The notes under the pieces were generated by a model. The model was given only the letters and a program-made list of their open reading frames with translations. It was not told the DNA's origin and did no database searches. A program made the translations under genes and the position numbers. From Gymnopus androsaceus JB14 (taxonomy: Eukaryota; Basidiomycota; Agaricomycetes; Agaricales; Omphalotaceae), in the NCBI GenBank assembly GCA_009733575.1, contig ML769394.1, positions 434,001 through 498,000 on the forward strand: a stretch of DNA of 64,000 bases. Reading direction: 5' to 3'. Positions 1-11,065 of the stretch are shown here, one piece after another (the first letter of the stretch is position 1; every line of letters begins with the position of its first letter).

Positions 1-789
1 GCTCGGGGTGCTGCTTTCCTTTCTGTTCGCGGTGTCGTGAAAGAGGTGAAGAAAAGGAATCTTCGTCTGCGTAAGTGCAATCTGGTTTTATCTACTCGTG
101 TGCCTTCACTTACAGGATATCCAGTATAGAAGCTGTGAAAGGCACCTTCTCTCGCGACCAGCTCACTCAATCCGTCGTTTTACCAGATAAAGTTCTCATT
201 CGTCCCTCCGCTCCTGCTGCGGATGTTATAGAATATCACCGCCAATCAGGCAATTTCCCTCGACCGTCCATGGTCTCCCAGCCATTTTCTTTCGCCCTTA
301 ATGCCAATGGTGAAGGAGCGGCTCGTCCACAATCTGGTGGTAGCCGAGGATCCTGGATACTCATTCATGAGCGCATCAGGGTCTGGCCGAAGTCGTTTCT
401 CTGTCATGTCATCTAGTTCTTCTATAGACTCGACCCCCACAACTGGTACCACTCGAAAAATTCGCCAGCTATTCAATAATCCTATACTTCCTGACGAACT
501 GCTCGTCAGTCTTGGCGAGAAACTCACTGTTGTCCAATCATTTGACGATGGATGGTGTGTAGTAGGCAAGGAGGGCGGTGCACTTTCACAGGCGAAATCC
601 TTGTTCAAGCAAGGTGAACCTCCTAGCAATATCGAGATAGGAGTCGTGCCTGCATGGTGCTTCCTGAAGCCTGTTATTGGCTTGAAATGTGAACGGCCTA
701 TCCGTAGCACCAGTCTAGGCATCACAGTCCAGATGGAAGGTCCAGCCTTTTCCTCCAGAGAAGAGATCATATCGTGGTCCAACTTCTAA
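1..789 (+). CDS. SH3-domain protein, 3' part (5' end outside the window)
   Basis: The gene enters from the left edge. An intron is visible with GTAAGT donor at about 76 and acceptor CAG near 115. A Ser/Pro-rich linker follows, then an SH3 fold from about 485 to 670: a 'LPDELLVSLGEKLTVV' strand pair, 'FDDGWCVV' with the conserved Trp, and 'GVVPAWCF' at the end. The stop is TAA at 787-789. Fungal proteins with this layout usually carry one transmembrane helix before a basic stretch and a cytoplasmic SH3 domain; only the region after the helix is visible here. The linker and the SH3 domain lie in frames that differ by one base, with the change somewhere in 330-360, so a one-base indel or an unseen splice is needed. 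The partner of the SH3 domain is unknown. Confidence 0.65.
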
Positions 790-1307
790 ACCAGCACCTT
801 TTTCATCGTGTCCAACCCACGTACACCCTCACACACCACAAATCCATTATAACCTATATGACCACCTCCCATTTTGCTATACCCAGAGCCTTCAATTTTT
901 TGGCTTCTCGTTTCCATTTTTCGTATACCTCCGAGTCTTCGTGTCTTTTAGAACTTCGTCGGCACTAGTGGCCGTTCACCTCCTCGTCATTCCTCATCTT
1001 GTCATGCTCGCCAGTCTCGAGCATACGTTTCCGTGTAGTAACAATTGCTTTCCATGGTCATTGCTATGTACCCGTTTTGCATCCATCTCCGTAGTAGCCT
1101 GGGGCCACTCGAGTATAATTTATGCCTCTTGGAAGGATATATCCTAGTGTTCTAGTGTTTTGTAATTATGTGTAGATATTCAGAATCGCTCTTTGGCGCG
1201 TCAATGAACTGGCAAAAGCAGACTAAGTGTTAACTTCAGACTTTGGTAAAATTGGGACAGGTGCTGTAATTTACAATTTAACTGCTACATATTGGTTACA
1301 TACGATC
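790..1307. other. Intergenic, no gene seen
   Basis: About 520 bp between the SH3 gene stop and the 3' end of the first SDR copy, presumably two converging 3' ends. No coding pattern, RNA gene or repeat was recognised. The last part, from about 1270, resembles the 3' flank of the other SDR copies. Confidence 0.5.
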
Positions 1308-2688
1308 CTAAAGCTTCTCAGACGCGGCACCTCCACCAATCTCAATGACCAATTCCGTTTCAGCATAAATACTGGCAAGCATATCCTTAGTGGTATTCTT
1401 CGGTGCCCATCCGAGAGCCCTAGATCGATTGGCTCGGCATCGCGAGTTACTTCCCAGGTAACTCGAACCCTGGAAAGTTCCTATAAGTCAGTACCCAGAG
1501 CCAAAGGTTCAAACAAGGTAGGCTTACATTGAAATACTTGTCGATTTCCTCTTTGGTAAACGTGGTCGGTGCTCCACCCTTTCCTTTGTTCATCTTGAGC
1601 ATAACCTCAGAGATTGCTTCTCCGACCTGGTACAAGTGTGCTCCTCATTCGCGCAGAAATAATAACCTTCACGACCATGTCCGGGATTGGCTGATGAGGA
1701 CAAAACGGCATCGAATAAGAGGTTGTACAAGTCCCCGACTACATATAGAAAATAATGTTATTAATAATTAGCTAAGTAACAGAGCTCATACTACTCACGG
1801 TCGTGAATTTCAACATTGGGCCAAATATTCTTACCAAGTCCAACCATACCAGCCTGCCCTCTATCCAGAGAGGCACGGATTAGAGCAGGGATTTGAACAG
1901 ACTTTTTGTTGGATATTCCTGAGTCGAACAAAGGCCCCTTCGCGATGCTCCAGATGGTCGCAGGAAGGATTATATAGGTTTTAACGTAGCCTTGAATATG
2001 GAAGAGGTAAAGATCGAGTACTGGCGAAAAGAGAAATGCAAGATTACTTACCCTCAGAGTCAGCAGCAACAATCTTCAAATCGACAGGTCGATGAGGCTT
2101 GAGTTGGCTTGAGCGTTTCCATCTGGTCGGGGTTTGCGTCATCCCAGATGGTTTCAGTCGGATACATTCCAGCAGCGTCGTCGCTCAACACGCCAGTCCC
2201 GGACTGTTAGAGATTCAGTAACAAAAGTTGAAGAAACAAAAGCAGAAGTACCGTGTTAATAAAGATCGGCTTTTTACCAGTCTCTTCAAACCGTTTCTTC
2301 AAGCCTTGCAAAGTCCCCGTTGCCGCATCGAGATCATCGCAGTCGGCCTAGGTTATGTTAGAATTTCACTTACTCTTGCCAGACTGGAGGAACCCACCGT
2401 TGCATATACCACGTCTACTTCAGACACGGCCTGTGTCATTAATCCTATATCAGAGTGCGAGCCCACGATTATTGTGACATTCTTGTAGACGGCCTTGATT
2501 TTTTCCCCTTTTTCAGGAGAACGGACGATACACCGAATGTCGAAAGAATCAAAATCATCTCGCTTTGCCAAGCGCGTCAAAACGGTACCCCCGATATATC
2601 CTGAGCATCGCAGCAGGTGTGTTCATTGCATGAGATTTAGAGCAGAAAACCGCCTACCTGTAACTCCAGTAATAAGAATCTTCGTCAT
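1308..2688 (-). pseudogene. SDR array copy A: NAD(P)-binding NmrA-like protein, frameshifted
   Basis: This is the first of six tandem paralogs of an NAD(P)-binding Rossmann-fold protein (NmrA/atypical short-chain dehydrogenase type). It starts 'MTKILITGVTG', and after intron 1 continues 'YIGG', giving the TGxxGxxG dinucleotide-binding loop. It ends 'ASEKL' with stop TAG at 1308-1310. Exon order and intron positions match copy E. Compared with copies B, D and E there is a one-base deletion near 1631 (in the part coding 'EEHTMYQVGEA') and an extra base near 2095-2101, so the frame is lost twice. Substrate is unknown for this family. Either a decayed copy or a victim of indel sequencing errors. 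Confidence 0.75.
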
Positions 2689-2886
2689 GGTCATACGAAG
2701 GAAAGAGTCTCTGGAATGATGACTGATCATGATGTTCTGTGAACGCGGAATTTCCCTCCTCCGCGCGCAATAGAATAGTACAAGTATAGTACAAGTATCG
2801 CATGCTTACTTCACAAGAAGACGTTGATGTTAATTGGGAAAGGCATTGCCTTTGTAATCTGACTGCTACATACATTATTAATTTCC

Positions 2887-4280
2887 TTAGAGCTTTTCAG
2901 ACGCAGCAATCTCAATGGCCAACTTGGTTTCAGCATAAATACCGGCAAGCATATCCTTGGTAGTGTTCTTCGGTGTCCATCCAAGAGCCCTAGATCGATT
3001 GGCTCGGCATCGCGAGTTGCTGCCTAAGTAGTAGCTCATATAAGCCATGCTGGAACAAAGGGACGAATGTCAGGATCTGAAGTCAAAGCAAGAAGTGAGG
3101 CTTACATTGGATTCTTGTCAAATTCCTCTTTAGTAAATGAGGTAGGAGCTCCTCCGCTTCCCTTGTCCAACTTGAGCATAGCCTCGGAGATTGCTTCTCC
3201 GAGCTGGTAAAAGGTGTGCTCTTCATTCGCGCCGAAATAATAACCTTCACGACCATGTCCGGGATTGGCTGATGGGGACAAAACAGCATCGAACAAGAGG
3301 TTATACAAGTCCGCGACTGTGCGTAAAATAGAGCCGTTATTATTCGAATTTCGAAAATTCAAGGAATACTTACGATCGTGAATTTCAACATTGTGCCAGA
3401 TGTTCTTACCGAGTCCTACCATTCCAGCATTCCCTCTATCTAGAGAGGCACGGATCAGAGCGATCATGCCAGATTTTTTGTTTGATATTCCAGAGTCAAA
3501 CAAAGGCCCCTTCGCGATGCTCCAGATGGCCGCAGGAAGTATTATGTAGGTTATGACGTAGCCTTGAATATGGAAGAGGTAAAGATCGAGTACTGGCGAA
3601 AAGAAGAGATGGAAGATTACTTACCCTCAGCATCAGCAGCAATAATCTTCAAATCAATAGCTCGATGAGGGTGAATTGGCTTGAGCGTTTCTATCTGGTC
3701 GGGGTTTGCATCATCCCAGATGGTTTCAGTCGGGTACATTCCAGCCGCAGCATCGTTGCAAAACACGCCAGTCCCGGACTGATTAAGATTCAGCAATAGA
3801 AGTTCAAGCAAAAATCGATATCGGAAGTACCGTGTTAATAAAGATCGGCTGTTTACCAGTCTCTTCAAACCGTTTCTTCAAGCCTTGCAAAGTCCCCGTT
3901 GCCGCATCGAGATCAAAGCAGTCGGCCTAGATTATGTTAGAATTTTACTTACTTTTGCCTGCGCCTAGAAGACAGAGGCAACCCACTATTGCTATAACCA
4001 CGTCTACTTCAGACGCAGCCTGTGTCATTAATGCTATATCAGAGTGCGAGCCCACGATTGTTTTGACATTTTTGTAGAGGGCCTCGATCTTTGCCGCCTT
4101 GTCAGGAGAGCGGACAATACATCGAATGTCCAAAGAATCAAAATCATCTCGCCTCGCAAGGCGCGTCAAAACGGCACCGCCAACATACCTTGAGCATGAT
4201 AGCAGGTGAGCTTCATTGCTTGAGCTGATTCAGAGCAGAAACCACCTACCTGTAACTCCAGTAATAAGAATCTTCGTCAT
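2887..4280 (-). CDS. SDR array copy B: NAD(P)-binding NmrA-like protein
   Basis: Second array copy, about 330 residues in seven or so exons. It starts 'MTKILITGVTG' and ends 'AIEIAASEKL' with TAA at 2887-2889. The body is close to copy E, with 'RCIVRSPDKAAKIEALYKN' after the binding loop and 'GYVKTYIILPAAIWSIAKG' in the second half, and no internal frameshift was found. One oddity: intron 1 in copies D and E ends CAG then GG, but here a G-to-A change makes CAAG then G, which moves the AG acceptor by one base. Frame can be kept only if a donor four bases downstream is used, adding one Arg after the Gly loop. It may therefore be expressed with a small insertion or be silently dead. Confidence 0.6.
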
Positions 4281-5778
4281 GGCTTTAGGATGCAAATAAT
4301 GTCTGGGAATGATGACATTCTGTGAGCGCAGAACTCTTTATTTAAGTACGAGAAATGAATGCCGAGTTATCAAATGAATGCCGAGCACTGTAAGCATGCT
4401 TATGCCAAAATTGGATTGAGTATCTGAATCCGTCTGCCGGATCATCTCGGCATGAGCCTGGAAGCAAACGGCAAATAACTCGATTTACTGTAAATGGAAC
4501 TGCAATTGAACTGCAATTGAACAACTGAACTGCACGAGTAACCGCCACGCGTCAAGTCCGACTTGGGAGGTATCGCATGCTTATTTTACAATGAGCATGT
4601 TGATACAGTCATCTATGCTCATTTGGGATGCCACGATCATTTGGGATAAATCCTGTTTGTAAGGATTTCATCCTTACTCTCGCCTTTCCCGCTGTCCTCC
4701 CGCTCGTTCCTGTCCGCTCCGCACGCATATACGAGTCTCGGAGCCTTGCATTCGACCTTAGGAGCCCTCAGGATTATATTAATTACGCATACACGGTAGG
4801 TTTCAATTCAGTTATCGGATTAACCTTCAAAGTTTCGGATTTACTTACTTAGAACTACTCCTTTAATTAGACCCTTTACTATGGTACGCAGGGATATGCT
4901 TCCGATGCAGTTGGGGCACAAAAAGCAGCTATTAAAATTCTGAGTAGACAGATCGTTTTGGCCTACTTTAAACCCCCCAAATTGAGCTTCCTAGATTTTT
5001 TACGATTTTCCTCGTTGCGTCGGGCGCTGCCCGAGCACAAGGATATGCTGTTTTTTGATCACCGTCCTGTCACGCACCGGCAAAGCTGGCAGAACCGGCA
5101 GTCTCACAGAACCGCCGATGACGCGCTCAGAATCGATGACGTTTTCAAAATCAGATTGTGTTGGTCACTGCCGAGCGGAACGGCACAGTCGATTGTCACG
5201 CTCGAGCTCTCTCTTTACCGGTTCCTCTCTCCATCATGCTATTCTTCGTATTTCCCTTAGAAATTTTAGATCTGACCTCTTATGATATTCACTTGGGTGT
5301 GTAGCACTTCACCCGCACTTTTGTAATTCATTTTCTTGTGTTCCTGAATGTTTGATGGGTGTATGCAACTCTCTCCGCTCAATGTTTCTTTTAGTGTACT
5401 CATTTGTCTCAAGTATACCTTCCACAAAGTATCTGGCACTGACGAATACAAGGTAAAGATATTGTAAAATAATTGCAAAAGCTGCCCGATTACAGAGACT
5501 GGCTTCATCGAGCATTTTATGTAAAAAAGCATATCCCTGTCCGCAGCATATCCCTGCATACCATAGTACTACTTACTTAAATAGCCTTGTACTCTATCGT
5601 AGAACCTTGTCGAATCAACTCTCGTTATTCCCCTTTGATTGCCGTGGAATTTCCCTCCTCCGTGCGTAATAGCATAGTACTTACAAGTATCACATGCTTA
5701 CTTTACAAGAAGACGTTGATGTTAATTGGCGATGGCATTGCCTTTGTAATCTGACTGCTATATGCGTTATCATTTTCC
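4281..5778. other. Intergenic region with two insertions relative to the array repeat
   Basis: The upstream flank of copy B follows that of copies D and E except for about 205 bp (roughly 4351-4559) absent from the others. After about 4605 there is about 1 kb of sequence (to about 5645) without a counterpart elsewhere in the window, before the 3' flank of copy C resumes. No long open frame with recognisable protein, no terminal repeats and no target duplication were identified in the 1-kb part. Its origin is undetermined. Confidence 0.4.
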
Positions 5779-7198
5779 TTAGAGCTTTTCAGACGCAGCA
5801 ATCTCAATGGCCAACTCAGTTTCAGCATAAATACTGGCAAACATATCCTTGGTAGTATTCTTCGGTGTCCATCCAAGAGCCCTAGATCGATTGGCTCGGC
5901 ATCGCGAGTTGCTGCCTATGTAGTAGCTCATATAAGCCATACTGAAACAAAGAACCGATTTCCTACAAGTCAGGATCTGAATTCAAACAAGAAGTGAGGC
6001 TTACATTGGATTCTTGTCAAATTCTTCTTTAGTAAATGAGGTAGGTGCTCCTCCGCTTCCCTTGTCCAACTTGAGCATAGCCTCGGAGATTGCTTCTCCG
6101 AGCTGGTAAAAGGTGTGCTCCTCATTCGCGCCGAAATAATACCCTTCACGACCATGTCCGGGATTGACTGATGAGGACAAAACGGCATCAAATAAGAGGT
6201 TGTACAAGTCCCCGACTGTGCGTAAATGATAGAGCCGTTATTATTCGAATTTCGAAAATTCAAGAATGCTTACGATCGTGAATTTCAACATTGTTCCAGA
6301 TGAGGCACGGATCAGAGCGATCATGCCAGATTTTTTGTTTGATATTCCAGAGTCAAACAAATGTCCCTTCGCGATGCTCCAGATGGCCGCAGGAAGTATT
6401 ATGTAGGTTTTTACGTAGCCTTGAATTGGAAGAGGTAAATCGAGTACTCGCGAAAAGAAGGAATGCAAGATTGCTTACCCTCAGCGTCAGCAGCAACAAT
6501 CTTCAAATCACCAGGTCGATGAGGTTGAGTTGGCTCAAGCGTTTCTATCTGGTTGGGGTTTGTATCATCCCAGATGGTTTCGGTCGTGTGCATTCCAGCA
6601 GCGTCGTCCCTGAACACGTCAGTCCCGGACTGATAGAAATTCAGTAAGAAAAGTTGAAGAAACAAAAGCAGAAGTACCGTGTTAATAAAGATCGGCTGTT
6701 TACCCGTCTCTTCAAACCGTTTCTTCAAGCCTTGCAAGGTCCCCGCTGCCGCATCGAGATCATCGCAGTCGGCCTAGATTATGTTAGAATTTCACTTACT
6801 ATTGCCTACACTTGGAAGACGGAAGGACCCCACCGTTGCGATAACCACGTCTACTTCAGACGCGGCCTGTGTCATTAATGCTATATCAGAGTGCGAGCCT
6901 ACGATTATCTTGACATTCTTGTAGAGATGTTTCAGAGGTAGCAATGCGAGTGGCAAGAAGATGTGGAATAGTGAATGAGGGTTTCACATCCAGAACACTG
7001 GTGATCTCGGCCTTGATTTTTTCCCCTTTTTCAGGAGAACGAACGATACACCGAATGTCGAAAGAATCGAAATCATCTCGCTTTACGAGGCGCGTCAAAA
7101 CGGTACCCCCGATATATCCTGAGCATCGCAGCGGGAGTGTTCATTGCACGAGATCCGAACTACTTACCGGTAACACCAGTCAAAAGAATCTTCGTCAT
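5779..7198 (-). pseudogene. SDR array copy C: NAD(P)-binding protein, indel-disrupted
   Basis: Third copy, starting 'MTKILLTGVTG' at 7198 and ending 'AASEKL' with TAA at 5779-5781. Two length changes break it. An 82-bp insertion at 6926-7007 falls inside the codons for 'KIKA..YKN' and shifts the frame into an early stop. A 43-bp deletion lies at 6302/6303, where copies B and E code 'ASLDRGNAGMVGLGK'. Neither is a multiple of three and the 82-bp insert has no convincing intron borders. The remaining exons and introns still align with copy E over their whole length, so the loss is recent compared with the duplication. Confidence 0.8.
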
Positions 7199-7362
7199 GG
7201 TCGTACGAAACAAAGAGTCTCTCGGAATGATGACTGATCATGACGTCGGAACGTCCCTTAGTATAGTACAAGTATCGCATGCTTAAAGAAGACGTTGACT
7301 TGATGTTAATTGGCAATGGGCATTGCCTTTGTAATCTCTATGTACATACATTGTCATTTTCC

Positions 7363-9271
7363 TTAGAGCTTTTCAGACGCAGCAATCTCAATGGCCAACT
7401 CGGTTTCAGCATAAATACTGGCAAGCATATCCTTGGTGGTATTTTTTGGTGTCCATCCGAGAGCCCTAGATCGATTGGCTCGGCATCGCGAGTTGCTGCC
7501 TATGAAGTAACTCAAATAATCCATCCTGCAATAAAGAGCCGATTTCCTACAAATCAGGACCTGAATTCAAAGAAGAAGTGAGGCTTACATCGGATACTTG
7601 TCGGTTTCCTCTTTAGTAAACGAGGTAGGTACTCCTCCGTCTCCCTTGTTCATCTTGAGCATCACCTCAGAGATGGCTTCCCCAACCTGGTACATGGTGT
7701 GCTCTTCATTCGCGCCGAAATAATAACCTTCACGACCATGTCCGGGGGTGGGTGATGAGGACAAAACGGCATCGAATAAGAAGTTGTACAAATCTCCGAC
7801 TATGGATAGAAAAATAATGTTGTTAATAAATACCTAAGTAGGAGCTCAGACTACTCACGGTCGTGAATTTCAACATTGGGCCAAATATTCTTACCGAGTC
7901 CGACCATGCCAGCATTCCGTCTGTCCAGAGAGGCACGTATCAGAGCAGGGATTATGATAGATTTTTTGTTCGATATTCCAGAGTCAAACAAAGGGCCCTT
8001 CGCGATGCTCCAGATGATCGAGGGAATTATTATATAGCTTTTGACGTATCCTGAACATGGAAGATAAAGGTCGAGTACTGAGCACCGGTAAAGAGAAGAT
8101 AACTTACCCTCAGCGTCAGCAGCAACAATCTTGTGATGGATCTCAGTGCTAAATGCGCTCTACTCTCGATTTCCCTTTCGGGCCGACCTTCCCTGTACGC
8201 TCCCGTATTTTCTCTTTCATTCTCACTGCTTCTCTGACCTTCTAGTATAAGTATTCTGATGACTCCGATTGACTTTGGATCTGTTATATATAAGTACTGT
8301 AAGCTGTAATACTGTATCATCATTATCCTAGCTTACATCCTGCAATACACATCGGTGTCGCACTTACATCTTGACTGATCGTAAGATTCGCAGCTTCTCT
8401 ACAACGCGCCCGCTTGTTTAGAATCTGTTCTCTCGACCTTGACGACGCCGAAGCTCTTCAAGACCTCGAGAACCTCCGCCGTAAACTGTAACGCGCACGC
8501 TTACTGTTTCCGGCTTTCACAACGCTTTGCAGACGCCTAACGGCTCTCTTAGCTTCGCACTCTCTCTCCATTTCTCACTCTCACTCTCACGGATTGAACC
8601 TAGAGTTCCTTGAACCCTGGAACTACGCTGTTCCATCACAGATCTTCAAATCAACAGGTCGATGAGGTTGGGTTGGCTTGAGCGTTTCTATCTGGTCGGG
8701 GTTTGCATCATCCCAGATAATTTCGGTCGGGTACATTCCAGCCGCAGCATCGTGGCACAATACGCCAGTCCCGGACTGATAAAGATTCAGGAATAGAATT
8801 TCACTCAACAAAATCAGAAGTACATACTGTGTTGATAAAGATCGGCTGTTTACCGGTCTCTTCAAATCGTTTCTTTAAGCCTTGCAAAGTACCCGTTGCG
8901 GCATCGAGATCATCGCAGTCAGCCTAGATTATGTTAGAACTTCACTTACCTGCGCCCAGAAGACAGAGACAACCCACCATTGCTATAACCATGTCTACTT
9001 CAGACGCGGCTTGTGTCATTAATGTTATATCAGAGTGCGAGCCCACGATTGTTTTGACATTCTTGTAGAGGGCCTCGATCTTTGCCGTCTTGTCAGGAGA
9101 GCGGACAATACATCGAATGTCAAAAGAATCAAAATCATTTCGCCTCGCAAGGCGCGTCAAAACGGCACCGCCAACATACCCTGAGCATGATAGCAGGTGA
9201 GCTTCATTGCTTGAGCTGATTTAGAGCAGAAACTACCTAACTGTAACTCCAGTAATAAGAATCTTCGTCAT
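7363..9271 (-). pseudogene. SDR array copy D, split by a solo LTR
   Basis: Fourth copy, start codon at 9269-9271 and stop TAA at 7363-7365. The coding exon for 'DLKIVAADAEG' is cut by a 509-bp LTR at 8132-8640. Without the element the two halves rejoin in the same exon after removing the duplicated target bases. A second defect is at the end of exon 1, where the donor GTAGGT of the other copies reads TTAGGT, so normal intron-1 splicing is lost as well. The parts on either side otherwise keep reading frame and intron positions, so the insertion looks young. Confidence 0.88.
8132..8640 (+). mobile_element. Solo LTR of an LTR retrotransposon (509 bp)
   Basis: The element starts TG and ends CA with a perfect 9-bp inverted terminus, TGTGATGGA / TCCATCACA. 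It is flanked by a 5-bp target duplication with one mismatch, AATCT at 8127-8131 and GATCT at 8641-8645. These are the structural marks of an integrase-inserted LTR. A TATA-like box (TATATATAAG, 8285-8294) sets the orientation as plus, opposite to the host gene. No internal gag-pol region, primer-binding site or second LTR is present, so it is a solo LTR left by LTR-LTR recombination. Family (Gypsy or Copia) cannot be told from the LTR alone. Confidence 0.85.
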
Positions 9272-9450
9272 GGCTGTAGGATGCAAAGAATGTCTGGGAA
9301 TGATGACTGATCATGACATTCTGTGAGCGCGGAATTTTCTTCCTCTTCAATACGACTTGGGAAGTATCGCATACTTATTTTAAAAAGACCATGTTGATTA
9401 CCATTGACTTTGTATGGTACTGCAATCTGACTGCTACATTATCATTTTCC

Positions 9451-10797
9451 TTAGAGCTTTTCAGACGCAGCAATTTCAATGACCAACTCGGTTTCAGCGT
9501 AAATACTGGCAAGCATATCCTTGGTGGTATTTTTTGGTGTCCATCCGAGAGCCCTAGATCGATTGGCTCGGCATCGCGAGTTGCTGCCTATGTAGTAGCT
9601 CAAATAAGCCATGCTGGAACAAAGGGACGAATGTCAGGATCTGAAGTCAAAGCAAGAAGTGAGGCTTACATCGGATACTTCTCGATTTCCTCTTTAGTAA
9701 ACGAGGTAGGTGCTCCTCCGTTTCCCTTGTTCATATTGAGCATAACCTCAGAGATGGCTTCCCCAACCTGGTACATGGTGTGTTCTTCATTCGCGCCGAA
9801 ATAATAACCTTCACGACCATGTCCGGGATTGGCTGATGGGGACAAAACAGCATCGAACAAGAGGTTATACAAGTCCCCGACTGTGCGTAAAATAGAGCTG
9901 TTATTATTGGAATTTCGAAAATTCAAGAAATACTTACGATCGTGAATTTCAACATTGTTCCAAATGTACTTACCGTGTCCTACCATACCAGCATTCCCTC
10001 TGTCCAGAGAGGCACGGATCAGAGCAGGGATTACGACAGATTTTTTGTTTGATATTCCAGAGTCACTCAAAGGGCCCCTCGCGATGCTCCAGATGAGCGC
10101 GGGAAGTATTATATAGGTTTTGACGTAGCCTGAACATGGAAGGTAAAGGTCGAGTACTGAAGAGAAGGTAACTCACCCTCAGCGTCAGCAGCAACAATCT
10201 TCAAATCACCAGGTCGATGAGGTTGAGTTGGCTCAAGCGTTTCTATCTGGTCGGGGTTTGTATCATCCCAGATAGTTTCAGCGGCATCGTTGCACAACAC
10301 GCCAGTGCCGGACTGATAAAGATTCAGTAATTAAGTTCAAGCAACAAGATCAGAAGTACCGTGTTAATAAAGATCGGCTGTTTACCAGTCTCTTCGAACC
10401 GTGTCTTCATGCCTTGCAAAGTCCCCGTTACCGCATCGAGATCATCGCAGTTGGCCTAGATTATGTTAGAATTTCACTTACTCTTGCCTGCGCTTAGAAA
10501 ACAGAGGCAACCCACCATTGCTAGAACCATATCTACTTCAGACGCGGCCTGTGTCATTAATGCTATATCAGAGTGCGAGCCCACGATTGTTTTGACATTC
10601 TTGTAGAGGGTCTCGATCTTTGCCGCCTTGTCAGGAGAACGGACGATGCACCGAATGTCGAAAGAATCGAAATCATCTCGCTTTGCGAGGCGCATCAAAA
10701 CAGCACCACCAACATACCCTGAATATCATAGCAGGTAAGCTTCATTGAGAGCAGAAAACCACCTACCTGTCACTCCAGTAATAAGAATCTTCGTCAT
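9451..10797 (-). CDS. SDR array copy E: intact NAD(P)-binding NmrA-like protein
   Basis: The cleanest copy. Exon 1 is 10797-10767 ('MTKILITGVTG'), exon 2 is 10718-10516 (from 'YVGG' to 'EVDMVLAM'), and further exons follow to TAA at 9451-9453, all with GT..AG introns of about 45-70 nt and matching phases. The N-terminal TGVTGYVGG is the glycine-rich NAD(P) loop of atypical SDRs. Later parts include 'FEETGKQPIFINTSGTGVL', 'YVKTYIILPALIWSIARG' and 'GREGYYFGANEEHTMYQVG'. Six residues present in the other copies (after 'NDAA') are missing through an in-frame 18-bp deletion. Cytosolic oxidoreductase or redox sensor is the family expectation; no catalytic Tyr-x3-Lys was assigned and no substrate can be named. 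Confidence 0.82.
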
Positions 10798-11065
10798 GGT
10801 TGTACGATGCAAAGAGAGACGATGACTGATCAGGACATTATGTGAACGTGGAGTTTTCCTGTGCCCTTTTGAATCTTGAACTTTAGTACGACTTGATAAG
10901 TACATTGCGCGATACTATATACTTATTGGGTTTGGCTCCTTATATATATCCAAATATTCCCAAATGCGCGTTCGAAAATTCAATCTAAAAATAGTTCGGC
11001 TCTCGCCGCTTGCGGCCATTCCCCCCAGTCATGTTGCTATTGGCTTTGGTACTACAATTAGACTG

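Noticed and set aside
8133..8640. Reading the insertion in SDR copy D as a DNA transposon with inverted repeats
   Set aside because: The inverted match is limited to 9 bp, the ends are TG..CA and the target duplication is 5 bp, all of which fit an LTR better than a MITE.
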